A stretch of 64,000 bases of DNA, from NCBI RefSeq assembly GCF_001748085.1, contig NZ_BBZK01000004.1, forward strand, positions 1-64,000, read 5' to 3'. Every line of letters begins with the position of its first letter. Position 1 is the stretch's first letter. This stretch comes from Streptomyces sp. TP-A0874 (lineage in GTDB: Bacteria; Actinomycetota; Actinomycetes; Streptomycetales; Streptomycetaceae). Positions 27,475 through 36,420 of the stretch are shown here, one piece after another. A program made the translations under genes and the position numbers. Below the pieces are notes generated by a model. The model searched no databases and had not been told where the DNA came from. It worked only from the letters and a program-made list of their open reading frames with translations.

Positions 27475-27516
27475 GCGCCGGTCCCGCGTCCGGTGGGGAG
27501 CGCGGTCCGGCCTCGG

Positions 27517-30500
27517 TCAGCCCTCGGCCGGCGCGCCGAACCCCCCGCCCCCGGGTGTCTTCAGGACCAGCAGGTCGCCCGGGCCGACCTCAGCCAGATC
27601 GCAGCCGGCCAGCCGGGTGACGCGGCCGTCGGCCCGCTGGATCTCGTTGCTCCCCAGTTCCCCGGGGAGGCCGCCGGCCATGCCGTACGGCGGGACCCGG
27701 CGGTGCTGGCAGATGAGCCCCACCGTCATCGGTTCCAGGAACCGGAGCTTCCGTACCACTCCGGACCCCCCGTTCCACCGTCCCCGGCCGCCACTGCCCT
27801 CTCGTACGGAGAAGTCCTCCAGCCTCACGGGATAGCGCCATTCGAGCACCTCGGGATCGGTGATCCGCGAATTGGTCATATGCGTCTGCACCGCGTCGGC
27901 GCCCGGGAAGCCCTCCCCGGCACCCGACCCACTGGCCACCGTTTCGTAGTACTGCACGCGGTCGTTGCCGAAACTGACGTTGTTCATGGTGCCGGAGCCC
28001 TCGGCCTGGACCCCCAGTGCGGCGTACAGGGCCCCGGTCACCGCCTGGGAGGTCTCGACGTTGCCCGCGACCGTAGCGGCCGGAGGGCGCGGAGCCAGCA
28101 TCGAGCCCTCCGGCACCCGGATCTCCAGGGCCTTGAGGCAGCCTCCGTTCAGTGGCAGGTCTTCGGCGATCAGCGTGCGGAACACGTACAGCACCGCCGC
28201 CATCACCACGGCCCGGGGAGCGTTGAGGTTTCCCGGCTGCTGCGGGGAGGTGCCCGTGAAATCCAGCACCGCGGTGCGGGCGGCGCGGTCCACCCGCACC
28301 GCGACCTCGATCGCGGCCCCGTTGTCGGTCTCGTAGCGGTAAGCCCCCTCGCGCAACGAGGCGATGACCCGCCGGATCGACTCTTCGGCGTTGTCCTGCA
28401 CGTGCTTCATGTAGGCCTGCACCACGGGGAGGCCGAACTGGTCGATCAGGCCGGAGAGTTCCCGGATGCCCTTCTCGTTGGCGGCGATCTGGGCGCGCAG
28501 GTCGGCGAGGTTGGCCTCCGGGTCGCGGGAGGGGTAACGGGCCCCGGTCAGCAGCCGGCGGGTCTCCTCCTCCCGCATCCTGCCGTCGCGCACCAGCAAC
28601 CAGTTGTCGAACAGCACGCCCTCCTCCTCGACGGTGCGGCTGCGGGCCGGCATGGAGCCGGGGGTCAATCCGCCGATCTCCGCGTGGTGGCCCCGGGAGG
28701 CCACCAGGAAGAGCAACCCCTCCCCGTGTTCGCCGAACACGGGGGTGACAACGGTGATGTCCGGCAGGTGGGTGCCCCCGTGGTAGGGGTCGTTGACGGC
28801 GTAGACGTCCCCCGGTCGCATCGCCCGGCCATCCGCGTTCCGCCGCAGCACCTCCTGTACGGCCTCGCCCATCGACCCCAGGTGGACGGGGATGTGCGGA
28901 GCGTTGGCGATGAGGTTTCCGCCGGGGTCGAAGATCGCGCAGGAGAAGTCCAGGCGCTCTTTGATGTTGACCGAGTGGGCGGTGTTCGCCAGTCGTACGC
29001 CCATCTGCTCGGCGACGGCGGTGAAAAGGGAGTTGAAGACCTCCAGCCGCACCGGGTCGACCGCGGTCCCCACCTCGACGGCGCCGGGCCGCAGTCGGAC
29101 CCTGGTGAGCAGGAGATGGCCGAACTCCCCCACCGACGCCTGCCAGTCCGGCTCCACGACGGTGGTGGAGTCCGCTTCCAGGATCAGGGCAGGCCCCTCC
29201 ACCCGGTCGCCGGGGCGCAGTTCGGCCCGCTGGTGGAGCTCGGTGCCTCGGCTCCGGCCCCGGCAGAACATCGACACCCGTCCGGCGTGCGGCGGTGCGC
29301 TCCCGGCCGGGCGTTCCGCCATCGCCCGCGGTCGGTGCCGGCCGGCGGCGCCGACCGCCTCCACCGCCACGGTTTCGATGACGACGGGCTTGTCCATGGT
29401 GAAGGAGTATCGGGCCCGGTGCGCCTGCTCGAAGTCCTGCTTCATCCGGGCCGTGGGGCCCAGCGGCACCGCCAACGCGGAGTCCGTTCCGGCGTAGCGC
29501 AGGTGGGCGCGGGCGACGGCGGTCACGGCGCTGTCGGGGATGCCGTCGGCGCGCAGTTCCGCGCGGCCCCGCGCGGCCAGTTCCTCGCAGACTCGACGCG
29601 CCTCGGCGGTCCCGGAGTCCGACAGCTCCGCCTCGACCGACTGTTCGCGCAGGGCGGTGGCGTCGGCGAGCCCGATGCCGTAGGCGGAGAGCACCCCGGC
29701 CAGCGGGGGGACGATCACCGTCTCGATCCCGAGTTCGTCGGCGACCGCGCAGGCGTGCTGGCCACCGGCTCCGCCGAAGCTGGTCAGCGCGTATCGGGTG
29801 ACGTCGTGGCCGCGCTGCACCGTGACCTTCTTCACCGCGTTCGCCATGTTGAGCACCGCGATCTCGAGGAAGCCGGCCGCCACCTCCTCGGGGCTGCGCG
29901 GGTCACCCGCGGCGCTGCCGGTCCGGGCGGCGAGCTGCTCGAAGCCGCGCCGGACGACCTCGGTATCGGGCGGCTGGTCGCCCTCCGGGCCGAAGACCGC
30001 CGGGAAGTGCTCGGCCCGTACCCGGCCGAGCATCAGGTTGGCGTCCGTCACCGTCAGCGGACCGCCGCGCCGGTAGCAGGCCGGCCCGGGGTCCGCGCCG
30101 GCGGAGTCGGGCCCCACCCGGTACCGCCGTCCGTCGAAGTGCAGCACCGAGCCGCCACCGGCGGCGACGGTGTTGATGTTCAGCATCGGCGCGCTCATCC
30201 GGACCCCCGCGACCTCGGTGCCCAGGGTCCGTTCGAGTTCGCCCGCGTAGTGCGACACGTCGGTCGAGGTGCCTCCCATGTCGAAGCCGATGACCCGGTC
30301 GAAGCCGGCCTGTTCGGAGGTGCGGGCCATGCCCACGACACCACCCGCCGGCCCGGAGAGCACGGCGTCCTTGCCCCGGAAGTGGGTCGCCTCCCGCAGC
30401 CCGCCGTTGGACTGCATGAACATGAGGCGGATGCCGGGCAGTTCCCGCGCCACCTCCCCGACGTAGCGCCGCAGGATCGGCGACAGGTACGCGTCGACCA

Positions 30501-31128
30501 CCGTGGTGTCGCCGCGGGGCACGAGCTTCATCAGCGGACTGACCTCGTGCCCCCTGCTGACCTGGGAGAAGCCGATGCGGCTCGCCGCGTCGGCGACGGC
30601 GTTCTCGTGCTCGGGATGGCGGTAGCCGTGGGTCAGGACCACCGCCGCGCTGCGGAACCCGTCCCGGTGGGCGGCGCGGAGCCGCTCGGTCACCGTCGAC
30701 AGGTCGAGTGGCCGCACCACGGCGCCGTGGGCGTCGATCCGCTCCGGCACCTCGATCACCCGTTGGTAGAGCGTTTCCGGCAGCAGGATCTCGCGGTCGA
30801 AGAGCCTGGGGCGGTTCTGGTAGGCGATCCGCAGCGCGTCCCGGAACCCCTCGGTGACGACGAGCACCGTGGGCGCGCCGCGCCGCTGGAGGAGGGCGTT
30901 GGTCGCCACCGTGGTGCCCATCTTGACGACGTCCACCCGATCGGCCGGTACGGGCTGGTCGGAGGCGAGACCGAGCAGCGCCCGCAGGCCGGCCACGGCC
31001 GGGTCCCGGTACCTCCCCGGGTTGTGGGAGAGCAGCTTCCGGCTGACCAGCCGGCCGTCCGGGCGACGGCCCACCACATCGGTGAACGTCCCGCCCCGGT
31101 CGATCCAGAACTCCCAGCGCCCGGTCAC
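27517..31128 (-). CDS. Fused hydantoinase/oxoprolinase (HyuA-HyuB), eukaryotic-type 5-oxoprolinase
   Basis: A 1203-residue single chain joining the HyuA-type half (about 1-680; ATPase-fold motifs FWIDRGGTFTDVVGR, KMGTTVATNALL, GFDMGGTSTDVSHYAG) to the HyuB-type half (about 690-1203; FSCAIFDPGGNLIANAPHIPVHLGSM, YAVNDPYHGGTHLPDITVVTPVF, NSRITDPEVLEWRYPVR). This arrangement and length match ATP-dependent 5-oxoprolinase of eukaryotes and its bacterial relatives; N-methylhydantoinase and acetone carboxylase share the fold but are usually split. Beside pcp and pxpABC, 5-oxoproline cleavage is the likeliest activity, though a hydantoin substrate is possible. The start is a GTG with a weak ribosome site. 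It follows the HEAT-repeat gene by 78 bp on the same strand. Confidence 0.88.
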   Translation of the reverse strand: MTGRWEFWIDRGGTFTDVVGRRPDGRLVSRKLLSHNPGRYRDPAVAGLRALLGLASDQPVPADRVDVVKMGTTVATNALLQRRGAPTVLVVTEGFRDALRIAYQNRPRLFDREILLPETLYQRVIEVPERIDAHGAVVRPLDLSTVTERLRAAHRDGFRSAAVVLTHGYRHPEHENAVADAASRIGFSQVSRGHEVSPLMKLVPRGDTTVVDAYLSPILRRYVGEVARELPGIRLMFMQSNGGLREATHFRGKDAVLSGPAGGVVGMARTSEQAGFDRVIGFDMGGTSTDVSHYAGELERTLGTEVAGVRMSAPMLNINTVAAGGGSVLHFDGRRYRVGPDSAGADPGPACYRRGGPLTVTDANLMLGRVRAEHFPAVFGPEGDQPPDTEVVRRGFEQLAARTGSAAGDPRSPEEVAAGFLEIAVLNMANAVKKVTVQRGHDVTRYALTSFGGAGGQHACAVADELGIETVIVPPLAGVLSAYGIGLADATALREQSVEAELSDSGTAEARRVCEELAARGRAELRADGIPDSAVTAVARAHLRYAGTDSALAVPLGPTARMKQDFEQAHRARYSFTMDKPVVIETVAVEAVGAAGRHRPRAMAERPAGSAPPHAGRVSMFCRGRSRGTELHQRAELRPGDRVEGPALILEADSTTVVEPDWQASVGEFGHLLLTRVRLRPGAVEVGTAVDPVRLEVFNSLFTAVAEQMGVRLANTAHSVNIKERLDFSCAIFDPGGNLIANAPHIPVHLGSMGEAVQEVLRRNADGRAMRPGDVYAVNDPYHGGTHLPDITVVTPVFGEHGEGLLFLVASRGHHAEIGGLTPGSMPARSRTVEEEGVLFDNWLLVRDGRMREEETRRLLTGARYPSRDPEANLADLRAQIAANEKGIRELSGLIDQFGLPVVQAYMKHVQDNAEESIRRVIASLREGAYRYETDNGAAIEVAVRVDRAARTAVLDFTGTSPQQPGNLNAPRAVVMAAVLYVFRTLIAEDLPLNGGCLKALEIRVPEGSMLAPRPPAATVAGNVETSQAVTGALYAALGVQAEGSGTMNNVSFGNDRVQYYETVASGSGAGEGFPGADAVQTHMTNSRITDPEVLEWRYPVRLEDFSVREGSGGRGRWNGGSGVVRKLRFLEPMTVGLICQHRRVPPYGMAGGLPGELGSNEIQRADGRVTRLAGCDLAEVGPGDLLVLKTPGGGGFGAPAEG

Positions 31129-31206
31129 CCCGGCATTGTCTCCGGGTTCCGGCGACGCCGCAGGGCGGCGGCCCGCGGGCGCGGCTCCCGGCCGGAGGCG
31201 TGTCGC

Positions 31207-32631
31207 CTACTCGGTCAGGGCGTCCGGGCCGATCCGGCCGCGAACGGCGGTCTGCACGCCGTCCTCCTCGGCGGGGTCGGCGGCGAGTCGGCGGAGTTGC
31301 TCGACCACCCGGCTGTCGCCGATCGCGGCGTGCCCGGCGGCGAGCTCCCGAGTGGTCTCCTCGCAGTCCCACAGGCACTCCACGGCCAGTCCGGCGGCGA
31401 ACCGCGGGTCGGTGACGGCGAGCGCGCGGGCGGTCGCCCCCCGCAGACGGGAGGAGGAGGTCTCGCGGTAGAGGTGGCGCAGCAGCGGGACCGCGCGGTG
31501 CACCACCAGCCGTTCGACGCCCTCGACGAGCGGCCACAGGTCGGCGGCGTCCGCGCCCTCGCTCCGCACCACGCGCCGCAGCGCGGCCAGCACCGAGGGT
31601 CCGTCGGATGGGACCCCTCGGCGGGCCAGCAGCACGGCGGCGGCGCGGCCGAGCGGGGTGTCGTGGGAGGCCCAGGAGCGGGCGCGGAGCACCGCCGCAC
31701 CGCCGCGCATCCGTCCGAGGGAGGCTGTCGCTACCCCGGCGACCAGTGGTGACGGGCTCTCGGCCGCCGCCTCCAGCAGGTCGAGTGCCTGCGGGTCCTC
31801 CTGCTCGGCCAGGTGGTGCAGCGCCGTGCTGCGGGCGGCCTCCGGTCCGCTGCGGGCGGCCTCCAGGAGGACGGGGCGGTCCCGCGGGCCGGCCACGGCG
31901 GTCAGACAGCGTGCGGCAGCGAGGTGACGGGACCGATCCGGGTCCTCCTCCATCCCCTGCTGCGCCCAGGCGAGCACTGCCGTGACGCTCCAGTCCGGCC
32001 TCGGCCCCGTCGGCCGGACCTGCCGCTGCCACCGGTCGAAGGAGGCGTGCTCCTCGGCGGCCCGCACCCGGGCGGCCAGTTCGGGGGCGGCCGTCTCCGC
32101 CCACAGCCGCCAGGGCCGGGGCTCGTAGCTGCACCGCATCGCACCGGCCAACTCCGCGATGCCTTCGGGCGTCGGCGGGAACCTCTCCAGCACGGCCGGC
32201 CCGATCGCCCGGAGCCCGGCCTCGTCGTCGCGGAGGGCGAGTTCGTCGAGCGCCCAGTGCCAGTTGCTGCCACGGCCCGCGTAGCGCCGCAGCGCCGCTG
32301 TCGCGTCGGTTCGTCCGTAGGAGGCGAGGTGGCCGAGTACCGACAGCGCCAGCCCGGTGCGCTCGGGCGCGGAGTCCAGCAGGTCGTCCGGGTGGAAGAG
32401 GTGCTCCTCGATCCGCTCCAGGCGGCCGTCGAGCCCCAGCAGGACGCGCGCGTAGTACAGGGAGCGGTTCTCGATCCGCCAGTCGTGCCGTGGGTCGCGG
32501 AGCACGCACTGGTGCAGCGCGGCCAGCGCCTCGGACCGCGGGGCGGCGAGGGCGTGCAGCAGGCCGTCCCCCCGGCCCCGCTGGAGGAGGCCGAGGAGGG
32601 TGCCGCTGGGCGCTATGTCTGGATCGAACAT
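31207..32631 (-). CDS. HEAT-repeat protein
   Basis: A 474-residue soluble alpha-helical repeat protein. Ala/Leu/Arg-rich helix pairs recur through the chain (for example LAAARCLTAVAGPRDRPVLLEAARSG, STALHHLAEQEDPQALDLLEAAAE, GRAAAVLLARRGVPSDGPSVLAALRR), the HEAT or PBS-lyase repeat pattern. It begins MFDPDIAPSGTLLGLLQRGRGD, which looks like a conserved N-terminus and is preferred over a start 27 codons upstream. Such repeats form scaffolds for protein binding; the partner is unknown. It diverges from the PAS/SpoIIE-like gene and runs toward the oxoprolinase. Confidence 0.85.
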   Translation of the reverse strand: MFDPDIAPSGTLLGLLQRGRGDGLLHALAAPRSEALAALHQCVLRDPRHDWRIENRSLYYARVLLGLDGRLERIEEHLFHPDDLLDSAPERTGLALSVLGHLASYGRTDATAALRRYAGRGSNWHWALDELALRDDEAGLRAIGPAVLERFPPTPEGIAELAGAMRCSYEPRPWRLWAETAAPELAARVRAAEEHASFDRWQRQVRPTGPRPDWSVTAVLAWAQQGMEEDPDRSRHLAAARCLTAVAGPRDRPVLLEAARSGPEAARSTALHHLAEQEDPQALDLLEAAAESPSPLVAGVATASLGRMRGGAAVLRARSWASHDTPLGRAAAVLLARRGVPSDGPSVLAALRRVVRSEGADAADLWPLVEGVERLVVHRAVPLLRHLYRETSSSRLRGATARALAVTDPRFAAGLAVECLWDCEETTRELAAGHAAIGDSRVVEQLRRLAADPAEEDGVQTAVRGRIGPDALTE

Positions 32632-32963
32632 GAGGTCAGCATCCGGTGTGGGGGGTCCGCTGGCAACGGGATTTCTGTTGGACGGCAGTCTTGCCACAAG
32701 CGCGGAGTCCATGCCTGTACGGAGAGGTTGTCCGGCCTGCTGAGCGCGGCAGCCTACCGGGCGAGCCGGTTGCTCCGCTCGGGCGGGGTCGGGCTGGTGG
32801 GAGGAGGGGCCGCCCCCGACCGGCCGCCATTGGCATATGCCACAGGCATGAACCGGTCCGGTGTCGGCAAATCCCTTACGGCCCGTCGCTCACTGTGCAA
32901 CAGTCGTTACCGGCCCTCCGGCAAGTCTCCCCTCAGCCTGCCGCGCCCGTATCGGAGTACGCC
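32632..32963. other. Divergent promoter region, HEAT-repeat gene and PAS/SpoIIE gene
   Basis: No gene is supported here. The segment around 32825-32915 is AT-richer (CATATGCCACAGGCATG, then AATCCCTTACGG), as expected for promoters, but I cannot assign hexamers. Confidence 0.35.
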
Positions 32964-34460
32964 ATGCCGTCCCATGTGCCCGCGGATCCCTTCGCCGCCG
33001 CACCTCCCGAGCGCCCCGCGGTCGACTCCATCCTCGACCGGGCCCGGCAGCTCCGCGGCGAAGTGGACGCCATGCGCCGGGAGGCGGTGGGGCGGGACGG
33101 TGCCCGATCCCGGTGGCAGCGCACCCTCTGCGACCTGGCGGTGGCCCACCTCGACGACCTCGGCCGGCAGCTCAGCCAGCTCCGGGAGGGGCTGCCGGCC
33201 GGAGCCACCGGTCCGGACCCGGTTCTTCCACCCGGTGCCGTCGACTCCCCCGCGGCCGCGCCCCCCTCCCACTCCGTCCTCCCACCCACTCCGGAGGGAG
33301 CGGCGCGGGCGGACTCACTCCTCAACCGCGTCGGCAGCGCCGAGTGGAACCTCCTCACCGACCAGGTCGACTGGTCGGCAGAGCTCTTCACCATCTTCGG
33401 CCGTTCCCCCGATGACGGCCCGCTCTCGCTGGACGAACTCCCCTCCCTGCTGCTCCCTGAGGACCAGGGTCTGCTGACGGCCATGGTCACCGGCTGCCTG
33501 GTGGACGGCAGGACGATCGACGGGGAGTTCCGCGTCGTGCGGGCCGACGGTCCGGTGCGCACCCTGCACATGGTGGGTGAGCCGGTGCTCGACCAGGAGG
33601 GCGACACCGCCTCCATGTGGGCGGTGTTCCGGGACGTCAGCGAGTTGCGCCGGAGCCAGCTGGCGGCCGGCGAGACCCGTGACTCGCTCCACCGGCAACT
33701 GGCCGCTGAGCGGCAGGCGCGTCGCACCGCGATCGAGTTGCAGGAGACCGTGCTTCCGCCACGGCACGGGGCCCCGTGGCTGCTGCGGAGCGGGTCGGAG
33801 ACGCTCGAACTGGCCGCGCAGTACCTGCCGTCGACCACCAGCGACCTGGTCGGGGGCGGCTGGTACGACGCTCTCCCGCTGCCGGACGGCGCGACTCTGC
33901 TCAGTGTCGGAGAGCTCCTCGGTCACGGTGCGCGGGCCACCACCGGGGTGGCCACACTGTTGGGGGCGCTGCGCGGTATGGCGGTTGCGGGTATCGCTCC
34001 CGGCCCCCTTCTGGGGTGGCTGGGCCAGATGCTCGACAGTTGCGCACAGCCGGTGCTGGGCGGCGTGGTCTGCTGCCGCTACGACCCGCGGACCCGTGAG
34101 CTGAGCTGGGCGCAGGCCGGTGGGCCCCCGCCGCTGCTGTTCCGCGACGGGACGGCCGAGCCGCTGCACCCCTCCGGGACTGCGGCCCGGGCCGCCGCTC
34201 CGGCCGGTGGGCACCGGCAGCACTCCGCCGTGCTGGACCCCGGTGACCTGCTGTTGCTCCACACCGAGAGCCTCACGCCCTGGCGCCCCGGCAGCAGCGG
34301 CGAGCGGGTCGAGAGCCCTCCTGTCCGACTGCTCGGCCTGGCGCCGCGTCTGACCGCGACCCGCAACCCGCGGGAGTGGGTACGGCTGGTGACCGAGGAG
34401 TTCAGCGATGCGGAGCGTGCCGCCGACGCCTCCGTGCTCATCGCCCGGGTCGGCTGCTGA
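32964..34460 (+). CDS. PAS and SpoIIE/PP2C-type domain protein with degraded metal site
   Basis: A 498-residue cytoplasmic protein: N-terminal coiled coil (about 15-75), Pro-rich linker, PAS domain (about 115-240, ending WAVFRDVSELRRSQ), a helical linker (ETRDSLHRQLAAERQARRTA), then a SpoIIE/RsbU-like phosphatase domain (about 265-495). In active relatives the motifs read GGDWYD and GDVxGHG; here they read GGGWYD (Gly299 for Asp) and GELLGHG (Glu317 for Asp). The last motif DASVLIAR keeps one of two Asp residues. The fold is intact but dephosphorylation is doubtful; a sensor or binding role toward an anti-sigma-factor antagonist is possible. GGAG lies eight bases before the ATG. Confidence 0.88.
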   Translation: MPSHVPADPFAAAPPERPAVDSILDRARQLRGEVDAMRREAVGRDGARSRWQRTLCDLAVAHLDDLGRQLSQLREGLPAGATGPDPVLPPGAVDSPAAAPPSHSVLPPTPEGAARADSLLNRVGSAEWNLLTDQVDWSAELFTIFGRSPDDGPLSLDELPSLLLPEDQGLLTAMVTGCLVDGRTIDGEFRVVRADGPVRTLHMVGEPVLDQEGDTASMWAVFRDVSELRRSQLAAGETRDSLHRQLAAERQARRTAIELQETVLPPRHGAPWLLRSGSETLELAAQYLPSTTSDLVGGGWYDALPLPDGATLLSVGELLGHGARATTGVATLLGALRGMAVAGIAPGPLLGWLGQMLDSCAQPVLGGVVCCRYDPRTRELSWAQAGGPPPLLFRDGTAEPLHPSGTAARAAAPAGGHRQHSAVLDPGDLLLLHTESLTPWRPGSSGERVESPPVRLLGLAPRLTATRNPREWVRLVTEEFSDAERAADASVLIARVGC

Positions 34461-34508
34461 CCGTGCGCCAGCCCCGGTCGAGGATGGATTCACCCACCGG
34501 TCCCTCGG

Positions 34509-34673
34509 CTGAGGGTTGTCCCGTAATCCCCGGGGATCAGCGCACGGCGTCAGATGCGGTGCGTCGCAAGGCGGAGGGACGTCCCGATACTGGGCGTATG
34601 GGTGTTCCGATAACGCGGCGAGGTGCCGCAGCTGTCGTCGTGCGCCCACCAGGGATCACGGGACAACCCTCAG
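34509..34673. mobile_element. 165-bp MITE-like element with 22-bp terminal inverted repeats
   Basis: The ends are inverted repeats, 34509-34530 and 34652-34673, identical at 21 of 22 positions (GAGGGTTGTCCCGTAATCCC is the outer part of the left end). The 120-bp interior has no transposase frame. The end sequence resembles that of IS5/IS427-type elements frequent in Streptomyces, so this is probably a non-autonomous derivative. It sits between two convergent genes. A direct target duplication is not obvious: flanks read CTGAG and CTCAG, which extend the inverted repeat. Confidence 0.75.
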
Positions 34674-34700
34674 GCCGTGGCGTCGGTGCGGCTGAGCGTC

Positions 34701-36188
34701 TCAGACGGTGGCGTTGCGCAGTCGGCCCGTGCCCCCTCCGGGCATCCTGGGCAGCGCTTCCCGGATCTCCTCGCGCAGTTCCTTCAGGGCGGCGGACCCG
34801 GAGTACCGCCCGGTGAGTCGGTACATCTCGCGCAGCCGGTCCCAGGTGCGGTGTGAGGAGGTCTCGCCCATGCTGATCAGCGCCAACCGGGCGTAGCGGT
34901 CGGCCTGTTCGGGATCATCGGCCAGGAAACACGCCGAGGCGAGCGTGATGTAGTCGAAGATCTTCGACCTCTGGCGTCCCGAGGCCCGAAGCCGCAGGGC
35001 CTCCTGCGCGTGGTGCTGGGCGGTGGCGGCGGCCGCCGGTTCGTGGTCGGCCAGTGTGCGGTAGGCGAGAGCCTGCATTCCGTGCAGATCCGCCTCGTCG
35101 AACAACTGCATCCAACTGGGGGGCGGCACGTCCACGCGGTCCGACACGAAGAGCTCCTCCGCCTCGCCCAGGGTGCGCCGCATCTCCTGGCCGCGTCCCG
35201 CCGAAGCCTGGGCCCACGCCTCCACTGTGCAGAGCATGGCCCGGGTACGCGGCAGGGTCTCCTCGCCGGAGCCGGACTTCGCGAGTTCCATGAGGTCCAG
35301 CGCGTCGTCCGGTCGGCCCAGGTGCACCATCTGGCGTGCCGCCCGGGACAGGGCCTCGCCGGCCCTGGGACGGTCGCCCCCCTCCCGGGCCGCATGGGCG
35401 GCGATGACGAAGTACTTCTGCGCGGTGGGCTCCAGGCCCACGTCGTGGGACATCCAACCGGCGAGGACCGCCAGGTTGGCCGCCACACCCCACAGCCTGC
35501 TCTGCAGATGCTCGGGATGGCGGTAGGCGAGGATCCCCCCCACCTCGTTGAGCTGGCCCACCACCGCCTTCCGCTGCAGGCCGCCGCCGCGGGCCGCGTC
35601 CCAGGCTCGGAAGACCTCGACCGAGTGCTCCAGGGCCTCGATCTCCTGGGACCCGACCGGTGCCGCCTCGTAGCGGTCGTGATCGGCGGTATCGGACGTC
35701 GGACGGCCGCCCACGGCCCGGTCGCCTCGGGGATCAGGGGTCGGGAGGGTGTGCAACCACTCGTGCATGGCGCCGGTGAGCGCCGATCCTGCGGCGAGCG
35801 CCGCGCCGGCACCCACCAAGCCGCGTCGGTTGAGCATGAGGTCCATTCCCGTGAATTCGGTGAGGACAGCGGCTGTCCGCTCCGGCGCCCACGGCAGCCC
35901 TTCGGCAGACTGCTGCCATCCGGCGCGCGCTCGCCGACCCAAGCCGAGATCCTCGATGGTCACGACACGGCCGAGGCGCTCGGTGAACAGCGACGCCAGC
36001 ACCTTGGGCACCGGATCGCGCGGCACTTCGCCGGTGTCGATCCAGCGCCGCACCCGCGAGGTGTCCGTCGCCAGCTGCGGATGGCCCAAGGCCGTCGCAT
36101 GCCGGTTGACGAGCCTCGCCAGCTCCCCCTTGGACCAGCCGGACATCCCGAACAGGTCCGCGAGTCGGGTGTTGGGCCCCTTGCTCAC
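34701..36188 (-). CDS. nsdA: NsdA-like regulator of development (HTH plus TPR-like helices)
   Basis: A 495-residue protein matching the Streptomyces NsdA type, known as a negative regulator of sporulation and antibiotic production. The N-terminal helix-turn-helix-like region reads [26 protein letters not shown] and [34 protein letters not shown]. After a short Ala-rich hydrophobic stretch (about 125-145), the rest is TPR-like helical hairpins. The start is GTG 36188 with GGGGGC seven bases upstream. NsdA and its paralogues are hard to separate by eye, so the exact orthology is unsure. Three tandem 10-bp repeats lie 66-95 bp upstream of the start, in the divergent region shared with the next gene. 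Confidence 0.8.
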   Translation of the reverse strand: MSKGPNTRLADLFGMSGWSKGELARLVNRHATALGHPQLATDTSRVRRWIDTGEVPRDPVPKVLASLFTERLGRVVTIEDLGLGRRARAGWQQSAEGLPWAPERTAAVLTEFTGMDLMLNRRGLVGAGAALAAGSALTGAMHEWLHTLPTPDPRGDRAVGGRPTSDTADHDRYEAAPVGSQEIEALEHSVEVFRAWDAARGGGLQRKAVVGQLNEVGGILAYRHPEHLQSRLWGVAANLAVLAGWMSHDVGLEPTAQKYFVIAAHAAREGGDRPRAGEALSRAARQMVHLGRPDDALDLMELAKSGSGEETLPRTRAMLCTVEAWAQASAGRGQEMRRTLGEAEELFVSDRVDVPPPSWMQLFDEADLHGMQALAYRTLADHEPAAAATAQHHAQEALRLRASGRQRSKIFDYITLASACFLADDPEQADRYARLALISMGETSSHRTWDRLREMYRLTGRYSGSAALKELREEIREALPRMPGGGTGRLRNATV

Positions 36189-36420
36189 AACAAGCCCCCA
36201 GGTTCCTCGGCTGAGTTCGACAGTAACGGCCGGTGACCGGCCGGGCGACTATTCGCCAGGGTTCGCCAGGGTGCGCCAGATGGTGTGCCACCCGACTCGG
36301 GGTGTCGGGTGGAGTCCGCCGCCCGTTCCGCCGGGGGACTCCGCTCCCCAGGCTCAGGTCCTCGGCCGGAACGGGCCGGCGCAGACACTCGCCCCGTACG
36401 CGAAGGGATCTGTATCGCCC
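36189..36420. promoter_or_regulatory. Divergent promoter region with three tandem 10-bp repeats
   Basis: CGCCAGGGTT, CGCCAGGGTG and CGCCAGATGG follow one another without gaps at 36254-36283. The period equals one helical turn, so a protein could contact all three on one face. It lies between the divergent nsdA-like and kinase-fold genes; binding by the NsdA-like protein itself is only a guess. Confidence 0.5.

Noticed and set aside
27493..31752. A 1419-codon open frame on the plus strand
   Set aside because: It is antisense to the oxoprolinase and HEAT-repeat genes; its composition (His, Gly, Arg, Val-rich, no domains) is that of the GC-bias shadow frame.
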